Positions 34,493-45,636 of a DNA stretch of 64,000 bases are shown here, piece after piece. The DNA is from Caldalkalibacillus mannanilyticus JCM 10596 (GTDB lineage Bacteria > Bacillota > Bacilli > Caldalkalibacillales > JCM-10596), in assembly GCF_000615945.1 (NCBI RefSeq), contig NZ_BAMO01000001.1, positions 1 to 64,000 of the forward strand, written 5' to 3'. A program made the translations under genes and the position numbers. The notes under the pieces are model-generated. The model was not told the origin of the DNA. It searched no databases and worked only from the letters and a program-made list of their open reading frames with translations. Positions within the stretch are counted from its first letter, which is position 1. Each line of letters begins with the position of its first letter.

Positions 34493-36804
34493 ATGAAATA
34501 CAAGAAACTCGGTGCATTAACGTTGACTGCTGCTATTGCCATGAGTACGGTTGCACCGGCGGCTTATGCAGAAACGGTAGCTAATCCATCCTCATCTGTG
34601 AATGAAACAACTGTTGAAGTGATTGAAAAACAAGATACTCAGAACCTTCAAGATGAACTAGGGAGCATCCCTAAGGCACAATTAGTTAAAAGAGTACATG
34701 AACTATTTCCAAATCAATTTACTTTCTTAGATGAGGCTGATTTCAGGATAGAATCAGCACACCATTTCCACTATGCTGGATTTAAGGATGAAGAAGAAAG
34801 GCATGGACTTTATTTCCATAAGGAGATCTCTAAAGGAAAATATGCTTATGGTTCATTTGGATTTATTGGTTCCGACCTACAATTAACTTCCTTTCACTAT
34901 GATAACTCAGATATAAAAGATGCCTTCTACCCGGCAAAGGTAAGTAAGGAACAAGCTAAGGAGCTGGCACAAGCGTTTGTTAACAAGGTAACCAAAGGGG
35001 CAAAATATGAAATAGTAGATTCTCAATTTGACGATCATTATGGACCTAATAAAACACTTACAGAACCTGTACGTTATCGCTTTTCTATTGATAGAATCCA
35101 AGATGAAGTGCCTGTTCGTGATTTAGGGGGTAATATCGATGTCTTAGGAAATGGAGAAATCGTTCGTTTCTGGACTGGGGATCACTCTTCCAAGCTGAAT
35201 TTCGAACCTAAAAATAATCTGATTGGTGCAGAAAAAGCGCTTGAACAAATCAAGGAAAACTTAAACTTAGAATTAAGATATGTAAGAGATTTTGACTATC
35301 TTACAAAGGAAACAAATGTATATCTTTCTTATGTACCTGTACCGGGAATTGGCGGAGTTCAAGCTACGTCTGGAAAGTGGTATGTAGATGGGAAATTTAT
35401 GGATTCCTTACCTGCTGTTGAGAAAGTCAAAATGTTAAGTGAAACGAAAAAAGATGTGAAGACAAAAGCCATTACCAAAAATGAAGCCAAGAAAATGGCG
35501 GAAGAACTATTAAAAACAGATCAAGAAGGCGTTAAGCTTGTCATTCATGGTGTTGATGAATATACGAACCATATGACAAAACAGTATATTCTGTTAGTTA
35601 TATGTATGAAACACAACATTATGGTAGTGGAAGTTCAGTCGAATTCAGTAAAGATACAGGGGAAGTCCTCTCCTTCCATAACGTTAATAGTTTCAGAGAT
35701 TACGACTTGAATAGCAAAGCCCCAGAAGTGAAGGTTTCCTATGAAGAAGCTCTAAAAAAAGCAGTGGAATATGTTGAAAAGTATGCCCCTGCTTACATGC
35801 ACAAATATGCTTACCCTTCCATACAGGAAGAAGTGGGAGAATACTCTAACAGTTATTACATTTTCTTCCCGCGTGTAGAGAATGGAATTGAGTTTATAGG
35901 AGATAGGATTTCAGTATCTATTTCTGCTGAAGATGGAAGCCTACAAGGATTCAATAACAGTTCTGGTGATTATAAAGAGCTTCCGTCCCCTGAGAAAGCC
36001 GTGGATGTGGAGATGGCAAAAGCAGCCTTCTTCGAAAATTTAGAGTTAAAACTAGTCTATGCTAATGAATGGTCTAAAGGTAAAAAGAACGATTACAAAT
36101 TGGTGTACGAGATGAACTATTCTCCTATGGCAAGCTATTTTGATGCTGTTTCTGGCGAATGGCAAGCCCCTTCTTATGTATCTAAGAAAGAAGAAGTAGA
36201 GAAGCCAGTCATTAAGCATGCTTGGGCTGAGGATGAGCTTAACTTCATGCTCGAAGCGAAAATCCTGACAATTAAGGACAAAGAAAACTTTAACCCAGAT
36301 TCAACTGTGTCAAAAGGGGACGCATTAGAAATTCTTATGAAATCTCTTACACGTTTCTGGGAAGGAGAAATGCACTATTTCAGAGGGGAAGAGCCAAAAG
36401 CTACCTTTGACAACATTGGAGTTGATCACCCATTATTTGCAGTAGTGGATAGAGCCGTACAGATGGGGATTTTAGACCGTACTGAAAAGACATTTGATCT
36501 TGAAGCCAAATTAACTCGTGAAGAGCTTGCAGCTTGGTATGTCAAAGCTCTGCGTTTACATGAAGCAGCTAAGCATTCTCAAATCTATCATGTGGAGTTT
36601 AAGGATGCAGATAAGATTGATCCTAAATACAAGGGACATGTAGCCTTAGCTTCAGCATTTGGTATCTTAACAGGAGCCAATGAGAAATTTAGCCCAGCTC
36701 AGGAAGTAACACTTGCTCAAATGACTGTTGCGACCTTCCGCATGGCGAACACTATTAATACCATTAATTATGATAACGGTAGAGATTACTACTATTTCTG
36801 GTAA
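34493..36804 (+). CDS. YcdB/YcdC-domain SLH surface protein (paralogue 2, frameshifted)
   Basis: This has the same architecture as paralogue 1 and would also be 770 residues: signal peptide to AYA, two YcdB/YcdC-like regions, three C-terminal SLH domains, and the end NGRDYYYFW. The frame breaks after YTNHMTK. Adding one A to the run at 35578-35581 restores TVYSVSYMYET, the sequence seen in paralogues 1 and 3. Its N-terminal 90 residues are almost identical to paralogue 3, so these two arose by the more recent duplication. It has its own leader and promoter, and no terminator before paralogue 3, 48 nt downstream, so both are probably on one mRNA. Confidence 0.85.
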
Positions 36805-36852
36805 TTCAATATAGAGGGGGTGTCCCCTTAGTATGAAGGAGGAGAAACAAAA

Positions 36853-39162
36853 ATGAAATACAAGAAACTCGGTGTATTAACGTTGACTGCTGCTATTGCC
36901 ATGAGTACGGTAGCACCTGCAGCTTATGCAGAAACGGTAGCTAACCCATCCTCATCTGTGAATGAAACAGCTGTTGAAGTGATTGAAAAACAAGATACTC
37001 AGAACCTTCAAGATGAAATAGGAAGTATCCCCAAGGCTCAATTAGTTAAAAGAGTGCATGAACTATTTCCAAATCAATTTACTTTCTTAGATGAGGCTGA
37101 TTTCAGAGTAGAATTAGGAAACCATTTCCGTTATGGTGGGTTTAAAGAGGAAGAAAGTCATGGCCTTTATTTCCATAAGGAGACCTCTAAAGGAAATTAC
37201 GCTTATGGTTCATTTGGCTTTGTTGGATCTGACCTACAATTAATTTCTTTTCACTATACTAACTCGGATGTAAAAGATGCCTTCTACCCGGCAAAAGTAA
37301 GTAAGGATCAAGCTAAGGAGCTGGCACAAGCGTTTGTTAATAAGGTAAACAAAGGAACGAAATATGAAGTAGTAGACTCTGAATTTGACTATCACTACCA
37401 AGCTAATAAAACACTTACAGAACCTATACGTTATGGCTTTTCTATTGAAAAAATTCAAAATGAAGTACCTGTTCGTGGCTTAGGCGGAAATATAGAAGTC
37501 TTAGGAAATGGAGAGATCGTAGGGTTTTGGAGTAGCGCTCACTCTTCTAAATTAAATTTTGAACCTAAGAATAATCTGATTGGTGCAGAAAAAGCACTTG
37601 AACAAATCAAGGAAAACTTAAACTTAGAATTAAGATATGTGAGCGAATTTGACTATCGTAAAAATGAAGGAAATGTCTATCTTTCCTATGTCCCTATCCC
37701 AGGAATCGGTGGAGTTCAAGCCACGTCTGGAAAGTGGTATGTAGATGGAAAATTTATGGATTCTTTACCTGCTGTTGAGAAAGTCAAAATGTTAAGTGAA
37801 ACGAAAAAAGATGTGAAGACAAAAGCCATTACCAAAAATGAAGCCAAGAAAATGGCGGAAGAACTATTAAAAACAGATCGGGAAGGCATTAATCTCGTCA
37901 TTCAGGGTGTAAATGAACATACGAACCACCTAAACCAAACCGTATATTCTGTTGAATATATGTATGAAGCAAAAAACTCTGGTCGTGGTAGTTCTATACA
38001 ATTCAACAAGAACACAGGAGAAATCCTATATTTCCATAACGTTAACCTCAACGATTTTTATGTAGATAGCAAAGCTCCTGAAGTGAAGCTTTCTTATGAT
38101 GAAGCTCTAAAAAAAGCGGCAGCCTATGTTGAAAAATATGCACCTTCTTCTATGCATACATATGCTTATCCTTCAGGAGAAACAGAACCAGAAGAATATT
38201 ATAATAGTTATCTGATTTCCTTCCCACGGGTAGAGAATGGAATTGAGTTTGTAGGTGATGAAATTTCGGTGTTCGTTTCTGCTGAAGATGGAAGTATGCA
38301 AGGATTCAATAATTTATCTACAGATTATAAAGAGCTTCCTTCCCCTGAAAAAGTCGTGGATGTGGAAGTGGCAAAAGCAGCCTTCTTTGAAAATTTAGAG
38401 TTAAAACTAGTCTATGCTAATGAATGGTCCAAAGATAAAAAGAACGATTATAAATTGGTGTACGAGATGAACCATTCTCCGAAGGCAAGCTATTTTAATG
38501 CTGTTTCTGGAAAGTGGGAAGCCCCTACATTTGCACTACCCGTGACTCAAGAAGAATCAGAAAAACCAACAATTAAGCATGCTTGGGCTGAGGATGAGCT
38601 CAACTTTATGCTCGAAGCGAAAATCCTGACAATTAAGGATAAAGAAAGCTTTAATCCAGATGCCGTCGTGACAAAAGGGCAAGCTTTGGAGATCCTCATG
38701 AAATCTCTCACTCGTTTCTGGGAAGGACATAGTTATTACAGAGGTGAGGAGCCAAAAGCTACCTTTGACAACATTGGAGTTGATCACCCATTATTTGAAG
38801 TAGTGGATAGAGCTGTACAGATGGGGATTTTAGACAGCACTGAAAAGACATTTGATCTTGAAGCCAAATTAACGCGTGAAGAGCTTGCAGCTTGGTATGT
38901 CAAAGCTCTGCGTTTACATGAAGTAGCCAAACATTCTCAAATCTATCATGTGGAGTTCAAGGATGCAGATAAGATTGATCCTAAATACAAAGGACATGTA
39001 GCTATTGCTTCGGCATTTGGTATCTTAACAGGAGCTAATGAGAAATTTAGCCCTACTCAGGAAGTAACCATTGCCCAGATGGCTGTTGCTACCTTCCGTA
39101 TGGCGAACACTGTCAATACAATTAAACTTGATAACGGCAGAGATTACTATTATTTCTGGTAA
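36853..39162 (+). CDS. YcdB/YcdC-domain SLH surface protein (paralogue 3)
   Basis: This intact 769-residue paralogue has a signal peptide (MKYKKLGVLTLTAAIAMSTV, cut after AYA), two YcdB/YcdC-like regions (about 40-565) and three SLH domains (about 595-760). Differences from paralogue 2 are concentrated in the second half of the YcdB region and in SLH1, where FWEGEMHYF is FWEGHSYY. It keeps the C-terminal NGRDYYYFW. The ribosome site GAAGGAGGAG is identical to those of the other two. It lies 48 nt after paralogue 2 and ends in a terminator. Anchoring to the secondary wall polymer is expected; the role is unknown. Confidence 0.88.
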   Translation: MKYKKLGVLTLTAAIAMSTVAPAAYAETVANPSSSVNETAVEVIEKQDTQNLQDEIGSIPKAQLVKRVHELFPNQFTFLDEADFRVELGNHFRYGGFKEEESHGLYFHKETSKGNYAYGSFGFVGSDLQLISFHYTNSDVKDAFYPAKVSKDQAKELAQAFVNKVNKGTKYEVVDSEFDYHYQANKTLTEPIRYGFSIEKIQNEVPVRGLGGNIEVLGNGEIVGFWSSAHSSKLNFEPKNNLIGAEKALEQIKENLNLELRYVSEFDYRKNEGNVYLSYVPIPGIGGVQATSGKWYVDGKFMDSLPAVEKVKMLSETKKDVKTKAITKNEAKKMAEELLKTDREGINLVIQGVNEHTNHLNQTVYSVEYMYEAKNSGRGSSIQFNKNTGEILYFHNVNLNDFYVDSKAPEVKLSYDEALKKAAAYVEKYAPSSMHTYAYPSGETEPEEYYNSYLISFPRVENGIEFVGDEISVFVSAEDGSMQGFNNLSTDYKELPSPEKVVDVEVAKAAFFENLELKLVYANEWSKDKKNDYKLVYEMNHSPKASYFNAVSGKWEAPTFALPVTQEESEKPTIKHAWAEDELNFMLEAKILTIKDKESFNPDAVVTKGQALEILMKSLTRFWEGHSYYRGEEPKATFDNIGVDHPLFEVVDRAVQMGILDSTEKTFDLEAKLTREELAAWYVKALRLHEVAKHSQIYHVEFKDADKIDPKYKGHVAIASAFGILTGANEKFSPTQEVTIAQMAVATFRMANTVNTIKLDNGRDYYYFW

Positions 39163-39166
39163 TCTG

Positions 39167-39197
39167 AAAAAAGAGGGGGAGGCTGAACCCCTCTTTT
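39167..39197 (+). terminator. terminator of SLH paralogues 2-3
   Basis: AAAAGAGGGG (39169-39178) pairs with CCCCTCTTTT (39188-39197), loop of 9 nt. Confidence 0.85.
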
Positions 39198-39369
39198 CCT
39201 AATGAAAAATATCCTTCGATAATCGAATTTTTCTAGGAAAAACGATGTTCATTTGATATAATTTCACTTGATAACGTATACATACCTTTTTCGCGTACTA
39301 ACCATCGGCTGGAGAAAAAAACTCCATTTGATGGAAGTCTACTTTATAAGAGGAATAAGGAGGTCTAGA

Positions 39370-40458
39370 ATGAGTACAGAGTTAGATGTAACACTTCAAA
39401 TGTTTAAAGATTTAACAGAAACCCCAGGTGCTCCAGGTCATGAGCACGCGGTTCGGGATGTTATGAATAAATATATCGAACCACTAGCTGATGCAACGTA
39501 TACAGATAATTTGGGGAGCCTTATCGCAGAAAAACAAGGGATTGAAGCAGGACCTAAAATCATGATCGCAGGTCATTTAGACGAAATTGGTCTAATGGTC
39601 ACCCAGATCACAGAAAAGGGATTTCTACGCTTTCAAACGCTTGGTGGTTGGTGGAATCAGGTCATGCTAGCTCAACGTGTTTCCATTTTGACCAGAAAAG
39701 GAGAGATTGAGGGAGTCATTGGTTCTAAGCCTCCTCACATTCTAAGTCTAGAGCAAAGAAAGAAACCAGTCGACATTAAAGAGATGTTTATCGATATAGG
39801 AGCTTCCAGTAAGGAAGAGGCGGAAGAGTTTGGGGTGCGCCCAGGAGATTCCATTGTACCTATATGCCCGTTTACAGTGATGAAAAACCCTAAGATGCTT
39901 ATGGCTAAAGCATGGGATAATCGAATTGGCTGTGCGATTGCCATTGAAGTGTTCAAAAGGTTAAAAGGAGAGAGTCACCCAAATAAGGTATATGGTGTTG
40001 GAACCGTACAAGAAGAAGTGGGCTTACGGGGAGCACAAACCTCTGCACATATGATACAGCCTGACATTGCTTTTGCTGTAGATGTAGGGATTGCAGGAGA
40101 TACACCTGGAGTAAAGCCTGAAGAAGCTCTATCTAAAATGGGACAAGGACCACAGATTGTTCTTGTTGATGCTTCGATGATTGCTCATAAGGGGTTACGA
40201 GATTTTGTTGTTCAAGTAGCTGAGAAACATCAAATTCCTTACCAATTTGATACCATGGCTGGTGGAGGAACGGATGCTGGTCGCACGCATATAACCGGAA
40301 ATGGAGTTCCATCCTTAGCTATAACGATCGCAACAAGATATATACATAGTCATGCAGCTATTTTACATCGGGATGACTTTGAATATGCTGTACAGCTATT
40401 GGTAGAAGTCATCAAGAAATTAGATGCGACTACAGTGCAACAGCTTAAACAAGGGTAA
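39370..40458 (+). CDS. ysdC: M42-family metallopeptidase (aminopeptidase), YsdC-like
   Basis: This dinuclear metal aminopeptidase of the M42 (glutamyl aminopeptidase/TET) family has 362 residues. Expected ligands are visible: His in GHLDEIGL, Asp in KAWDNRIGC, Glu pair in [10 protein letters not shown], Asp in [11 protein letters not shown] and His in [10 protein letters not shown]. The protein probably assembles into a large cytoplasmic complex that trims peptides. ATG at 39370 follows AAGGAGG; the longer frame starts without a site. In B. subtilis ysdC directly follows ysdB; here the SLH triplet lies between them, which supports the assignment. Confidence 0.9.
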   Translation: MSTELDVTLQMFKDLTETPGAPGHEHAVRDVMNKYIEPLADATYTDNLGSLIAEKQGIEAGPKIMIAGHLDEIGLMVTQITEKGFLRFQTLGGWWNQVMLAQRVSILTRKGEIEGVIGSKPPHILSLEQRKKPVDIKEMFIDIGASSKEEAEEFGVRPGDSIVPICPFTVMKNPKMLMAKAWDNRIGCAIAIEVFKRLKGESHPNKVYGVGTVQEEVGLRGAQTSAHMIQPDIAFAVDVGIAGDTPGVKPEEALSKMGQGPQIVLVDASMIAHKGLRDFVVQVAEKHQIPYQFDTMAGGGTDAGRTHITGNGVPSLAITIATRYIHSHAAILHRDDFEYAVQLLVEVIKKLDATTVQQLKQG

Positions 40459-40493
40459 GGAAACACCCTAACAAGATAACAGGGATGAAAAAC

Positions 40494-40548
40494 AGGCTGA
40501 CTCTCTAAACTTCGAAATGAGGTTTCAAGTGAGTCAGCCTATATTTTC
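40494..40548. terminator. bidirectional terminator between ysdC and sspI
   Basis: AGGCTGACTC (40494-40503) pairs with GAGTCAGCCT (40531-40540), with a second inner stem AAAC/GTTT. It is followed by ATATTTTC on one side and preceded by an A run on the other. Confidence 0.75.
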
Positions 40549-40567
40549 ATTTTTGAGAGCAATTGCC

Positions 40568-40774
40568 CTAATTCAAGCTTTCTTTAATATTGTGAATGAT
40601 TTGTTCCTGCTGTTCAGGGGAGCTTTTTTTCCACATCAATTCAAATAATACTCCTAAGCCAGGTAGCATCTTTTCTTCTCCACTGGAGATGGCATCTACA
40701 ATGGTATCCCTAATTTGACTTTCATCATTCCCATTTATATTACTAATAATGGCATTCCTTAAATTTAAATTCAT
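40568..40774 (-). CDS. sspI: small acid-soluble spore protein SspI
   Basis: This 68-residue minor SASP of the SspI family has NLNLRNAIISNINGNDESQI and then DTIVDAISSGEEKMLPGLGV, the characteristic conserved core. It is found in the spore core and transcribed in the forespore (sigma-G in B. subtilis). ATG at 40774 has GGAAGGAG; the upstream ATG at 40801 would add nine residues and lacks a site. It is divergent from the RNA methyltransferase gene, as in B. subtilis sspI-ysgA. Confidence 0.93.
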   Translation of the reverse strand: MNLNLRNAIISNINGNDESQIRDTIVDAISSGEEKMLPGLGVLFELMWKKSSPEQQEQIIHNIKESLN

Positions 40775-40880
40775 CTTGTTTACTCCTTCCGGTTTGTACA
40801 TTTAACAATACTAGTATGGTCTGAATTTTGGTATAGTATGAATGACATAATAAGAAGGAAAGATCCTTAGGAGGCATAGC

Positions 40881-41675
40881 ATGATAATGATTGAATCCAA
40901 AAATAATCCACGATTTAAGGAGTGGAAAAAACTACATACCAAAAAAGGACGCAAGGAAAGTGGACTTTTTTTAATCGAAGGAGAGCATCTTGTTGAAGAG
41001 GCTTTAAAATCTGATTGGGCGATTGTTGATTTTATTGTTTCCAGCGAGTATCGTGTACCTGATGAATGGATGAAAAAATATCCTGTACTGATGCAAGAAA
41101 AAATAGAAATCCTTGCCCCTCTTTTCTCAGAGCTATCAGAAACGCAAACACCTCAAGGGATTGCTGCCGTGATCAAAAAGCGTCCAAGTCCAACAAATGA
41201 GGATTGGCTGAAACAAGCCAAATTAATGTTACTTGTTGATCAAATACAAGATCCCGGAAATTTAGGGACGATGATCCGAACAGCGGATGCAGCAGGAGTA
41301 GATGCGGTTGTATTAGGAAAAGGAACGGTGGATCCTTTTTCAGGTAAGGTATTACGTTCTTCTCAGGGGTCTACCTTTCATCTGCCCCTTATTGAAAAAG
41401 AGCTTCAGGAATACATCGTGCAATTGCAGCAAGAAGGCTGGCAGATATATGGCACCAGCTTAACAGATGCCATAGATTTTCGTGAATTAGAAATAACTCC
41501 AGAATCCAAGGTTGCCATTGTGATGGGGAACGAAGGGGAGGGAGTACAGGAAGCTCTGTTAGAGCAAATGAATCAGAAGATTAAGATTCCCATATGGGGA
41601 CAGGCAGAATCGCTCAATGTTGCCATTGCAACAGGAATCCTGCTATACCATACCCAGAGTTTACTGAAGAAATAA
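40881..41675 (+). CDS. TrmH/SpoU-family RNA methyltransferase, YsgA-like
   Basis: This SAM-dependent 2'-O-ribose methyltransferase has 264 residues. The N-terminal substrate-binding domain (about 1-100) has NNPRFKEWKKLHTKKGRKES and GLFLIEGEHLVEEAL. The SPOUT knot domain carries motif 1 LLVDQIQDPGNLGTMIRTAD, motif 2 VAIVMGNEGEGV and motif 3 KIPIWGQAESLNVAIATGIL. Likely substrates are 23S rRNA sites. In B. subtilis ysgA likewise precedes pheS. The ATG has AGGAGG 6 nt upstream. Confidence 0.92.
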   Translation: MIMIESKNNPRFKEWKKLHTKKGRKESGLFLIEGEHLVEEALKSDWAIVDFIVSSEYRVPDEWMKKYPVLMQEKIEILAPLFSELSETQTPQGIAAVIKKRPSPTNEDWLKQAKLMLLVDQIQDPGNLGTMIRTADAAGVDAVVLGKGTVDPFSGKVLRSSQGSTFHLPLIEKELQEYIVQLQQEGWQIYGTSLTDAIDFRELEITPESKVAIVMGNEGEGVQEALLEQMNQKIKIPIWGQAESLNVAIATGILLYHTQSLLKK

Positions 41676-41739
41676 TGGCTTGTTTAGAACAAAAAATCGA
41701 ACGAAAGATTTGCATTTTCCTAGCTTATTTCATATAATA

Positions 41740-42040
41740 GAGAAAAATTTTGGTTTTACATAGCAAATAATAGTAACAGCGTGGAAAGAGAAGAGTAAAT
41801 CAATTGTGATCCTTTTCAGGGAGAAAGTGTCGAGACTGTGAGCACTTTTAAGGAATCTATTGATTGAATTCCCTCTGGAGCTGTCCTGTGAACCATTCAG
41901 CTTAATGGATGATGTAGCAGGTACCGGGAAAAACATCCCGTTATCCTTTAATGAAGAGAAATATTCTGTTTGAGCAGAATATTTAATTAGGGTGGTAACG
42001 CGAAAGTCTCGTCCCTTAGGTGGGAGAGGCTTTTTTATGT
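41740..42040 (+). ncRNA. T-box leader of pheST
   Basis: The conserved T-box AGGGTGGTAACGCG is at 41989-42002. The terminator hairpin AAGTCTCGTCCC/GGGAGAGGCTT with T6 follows at 42005-42036. Stem I contains the candidate specifier TTC (41869-41871), a phenylalanine codon, placed as the threonine specifier is in the thrS leader. Uncharged tRNA-Phe should switch on pheST. Confidence 0.9.
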
Positions 42041-42073
42041 TTTCTAACGAATGAGAAAAGGAGATATAGGCAG

Positions 42074-43108
42074 ATGAGAGAAAAATTAATGCAGTTGAAG
42101 GATGAAGCTTTAGCGAAAATTGCTCAAATTAATCACGAGAAAGAATTACAGGATGTTAAGGTAGAGTATTTAGGAAAAAAGAGCCCTATCACTGAGGTTC
42201 TTAGAGGAATGGGGCAGCTGCCAGCAGAGGAAAGACCGCTGATGGGTCAGCTAGTTAATGATGTTCGCGGAGAAATAGAAGAAGCGGTGAAGGAAAAGGC
42301 AGAGGCGATAGAAGAAGCCAAGCTTAATGAAAAGCTGGCAACTGAATCGATTGATGTCACTTTGCCGGGAAGACCCGTTCATGCAGGTAGTACGCATCCG
42401 CTAACAGCTGTTGTCGAACAAATCGAGGAGATCTTCTTGGGAATGGGCTTTAAGATCGCTGAAGGTCCTGAGGTTGAAACGGATTATTATAACTTCGAGG
42501 CATTAAATCTGCCAAAAGAGCATCCAGCTCGCGATATGCAGGACTCTTTCTACATTACAGAAGAAATTTTATTAAGAACCCATACTTCTCCTGTTCAAGT
42601 AAGAACGATGGAAAAAATGGAGGGGGAGGTTCCAGTTAAAATTATCTGTCCTGGGAAGGTCTTTCGTCGTGATGATGACGATGCTACACATTCACATCAA
42701 TTTATGCAAATTGAAGGGTTATATGTAGATAAGAATATTAGCATGAGTGACTTGAAGGGAATATTACTGCAATTTGCCCGAGAAATGTTTGGAGAGGATC
42801 AACGAATTCGTCTGCGTCCAAGCTTCTTTCCTTTCACTGAACCTAGTGCTGAAGTAGATCTATCCTGTATGTTATGTAAGGGATCGGGATGTAGGGTTTG
42901 TAAGCAGACTGGCTGGATAGAAATTTTAGGTTCTGGTATGGTACACCCCAATGTATTAAGGATGTCTGGCTATGATCCGGCAATCTATACTGGCTTTGCT
43001 TTTGGTATGGGGGTAGAGAGAATTGCCATGCTCAAATATGGAGTAGACGATATCAGACACTTCTATACGAATGACTCTCGTTTCCTAAAGCAATTTAATA
43101 GGATCTAA
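42074..43108 (+). CDS. pheS: phenylalanine--tRNA ligase alpha subunit
   Basis: This catalytic subunit of the alpha2-beta2 PheRS has 344 residues. The N-terminal coiled coil (about 1-85) binds tRNA-Phe. The class II core has [17 protein letters not shown], motif 2 in [21 protein letters not shown], and the phenylalanine pocket [17 protein letters not shown]; motif 3 is [20 protein letters not shown] at 42074 follows AAAAGGAG at 9 nt; the longer frame starts inside the T-box region. It is followed by pheT after 54 nt and controlled by the T-box leader. Confidence 0.97.
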   Translation: MREKLMQLKDEALAKIAQINHEKELQDVKVEYLGKKSPITEVLRGMGQLPAEERPLMGQLVNDVRGEIEEAVKEKAEAIEEAKLNEKLATESIDVTLPGRPVHAGSTHPLTAVVEQIEEIFLGMGFKIAEGPEVETDYYNFEALNLPKEHPARDMQDSFYITEEILLRTHTSPVQVRTMEKMEGEVPVKIICPGKVFRRDDDDATHSHQFMQIEGLYVDKNISMSDLKGILLQFAREMFGEDQRIRLRPSFFPFTEPSAEVDLSCMLCKGSGCRVCKQTGWIEILGSGMVHPNVLRMSGYDPAIYTGFAFGMGVERIAMLKYGVDDIRHFYTNDSRFLKQFNRI

Positions 43109-43162
43109 AGGGAAAGGTCATCATTATTACTCAGTGTAAGAGATTGAAGGAGGAAATATAAA

Positions 43163-45585
43163 ATGCTTGTTTCATATAAATGGTTAAGTCAATATATTGA
43201 TCTAAGTGGAGTTTCTGCCAAGGAATTAGCAGAAAAGATCACTCGTGCTGGAATCGAAGTTGATGTGATTCATGAGAGAAGAAAAGGGATCGAAAACGTG
43301 GTTATTGGGCATGTTGTCGAGAGAAAGCAGCACCCGAATGCAGATAAACTAAGTGTCTGTCAGGTAGATCTAGGAGAAGAAGAGCCTGTTCAGATCGTTT
43401 GCGGAGCCCCTAATGTGAATACGGGGCAGAGAGTAGCTGTAGCAAAAGTCGGAGCCACTCTTCCTGATAATTTTAAAATCAAGAAAGCCAAGTTGCGTGG
43501 AGAAGTTTCTCATGGGATGATCTGTTCAGCACAAGAATTAGGAATAGAGGAACGACTCGTAGCGGCAGAATTTAAGGAAGGAATCATGGTCTTACCTGAG
43601 GACTTAAACATCGGAAGTTCAGTCATTGATCATTTGGATTTAGATGATGCTATTCTTGAACTGGATTTAACTCCGAATCGTTCCGATTGTTTAAGTATGC
43701 TTGGAGTTGCCTACGAGGTAGGAGCTATATTAAATCGAGAGGTACGTCTACCTGAGGTTCGTTTGCAGGAGGAGAAAGAAAGCATTTCAGCTCAGGTGAA
43801 GGTTACGATCGAAGCGAAGGAGCAATGCCCATATTATGTAGCAAAAATGGTCAAAGGGGTTCAAATTGGTCGCTCCCCTCTATGGCTACAGAATCGCTTG
43901 ATCGCTGCGGGAATTAGACCTATAAATAATGTCGTCGATGTAACAAACTATGTTATGCTTGAATATGGACAGCCGTTACATGCCTTTGATGCATCTCAAA
44001 TCAAAGAAGGGCATATTATTGTCCGTCAAGCAACTGATGGGGAGAAAGTCGTTACACTTGATGACCAAGAGCGTGCCTTAACCAGTGGAATGCTTCTGAT
44101 CACAGATCCAGAAAAAATCATTGCGGTGGCGGGTGTGATGGGAGCTGCTAATTCGGAGGTTACCAATGAAACGAAGGATGTCATTATTGAATCTGCTTAC
44201 TTTGCAGGACATTCAGTAAGAAATACTTCTAAGCTATTGGGGCTTCGTTCGGAGGCAAGCTCACGCTTCGAGAAGGGAGTAGATCCTGCAAGAATCCAAG
44301 CTGCTGCTAACCGAGCTGCTTCCTTGTTGGCTGAGTTAGCAGGTGGGCAAATTATCAGCGGTATGGCTGAAGAGCAAGTGAAGGATTTTCCGAGAGCGGA
44401 TATCTGCTTAAATATTGTTCGTTTAAATAAAGTATTAGGAACCTCTCTTAGAACGGAAGAGGTGTCGCAAATCTTTGACCGTCTGTCTTTCGAATATGAG
44501 AACAAAGGGAATGAAATTTGTGTTGAGGTTCCTACACGACGCCCAGACATAACGATTGAAGAGGATTTAATGGAAGAGGTAGCAAGACTCTATGGCTACG
44601 ACTTGATTCCGACCACCTTACCAAGTGGAGTCACGACTCCGGGCTCAAGAACGAAAAAACAAAAGATAAGAGGAATCGTCAAGAAATTCCTGCAAGGGGC
44701 AGGTTTGCATCAAATCATAACCTATTCTTTAACAAGCAAAAAGAATGTAGAATGGAAAGGAATATTTGCACAGCAAGCTAACCCAGTCAGCTTAGCCATG
44801 CCTATGAGTGAAGAGCGTAGTCATCTTCGTACATCCATCATTCCTAATTTGCTTGAAGTAGTAGGATATAACAAGAATAGAAAACAGCTAGATACACAGC
44901 TATTTGAAATAGGGCATATCTTTTTAAGTGAAGAAGAAAAGCTAACCACCCTGCCTCAAGAGAATGAACTAGTAGCGGGTGTATTGACTGGTCTATGGCA
45001 AGTCCATCCTTGGCAACAGGTCAAGGTTCCGGTGGATTTTTATGTAGCTAAGGGAATAATCGAGGGCTTACTGGAGAAGCTTGGAATAGCTTCCTATCAA
45101 TTTGAAGCGGCTACTCTTGAGGCTTTCATCCAGGGAGAACCGCCCGCATCATAGCAGGTGGAGAAACCATTGGAATTCTAGGACAAATTCATCCACAAAA
45201 GCAAAAAGAATTAGACATTGATCCTAGCTATACTTTTGAGCTAAGCTTAGATAAAATTGTTGAGCAGGTTCAAGACGATATCGTATATACGACGCTACCT
45301 AAGTTCCCAAGCATACAGAGGGACCTTGCTGTCGTCGTGAAGAAGGAAGTGATCTCTGGCGATCTCACTCAAGACATTCAACAGGCAGGAGCTCCGCTCT
45401 TAAAAGCGGTTCAATTGTTTGATGTGTACGAAGGAGATCGAATAGAGGAAGGAAAGAAAAGCTTAGCCTTTAGTTTACTTTATCTAGATCCTGAGAAAAC
45501 ATTAACGGATCAAGAGGTACAAGAGGTTCATGACCGCATTGTCAAAACGTTGGAGGAAAAATGGGAAGCTCAATTGAGAAAGTAA
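43163..45585 (+). CDS. pheT: phenylalanine--tRNA ligase beta subunit (frameshifted)
   Basis: This is the structural and editing subunit of PheRS. The OB-fold tRNA-binding domain occupies about residues 40-150 (NVVIGHVVERKQHPNADKLS). The B3/B4 editing domain follows (NNVVDVTNYVMLEYGQPLHAFD), then B5 (LNIVRLNKVLGTSLRTEEV), the catalytic-like domain and the ferredoxin-fold anticodon-binding end (LPKFPSIQRDLAVVVKKEV). The frame breaks near residue 655. One extra C at 45127 restores AFHPGRTARIIAGGETIGIL and a normal 807-residue protein. The gene is essential, so a missing base in the sequence is much more likely than a real mutation. Confidence 0.95.
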
Positions 45586-45636
45586 TGGGCTGCCAAGAGA
45601 GGATTAATAGAGCAAGGTCCAAGGAGGGGCTCTTTT

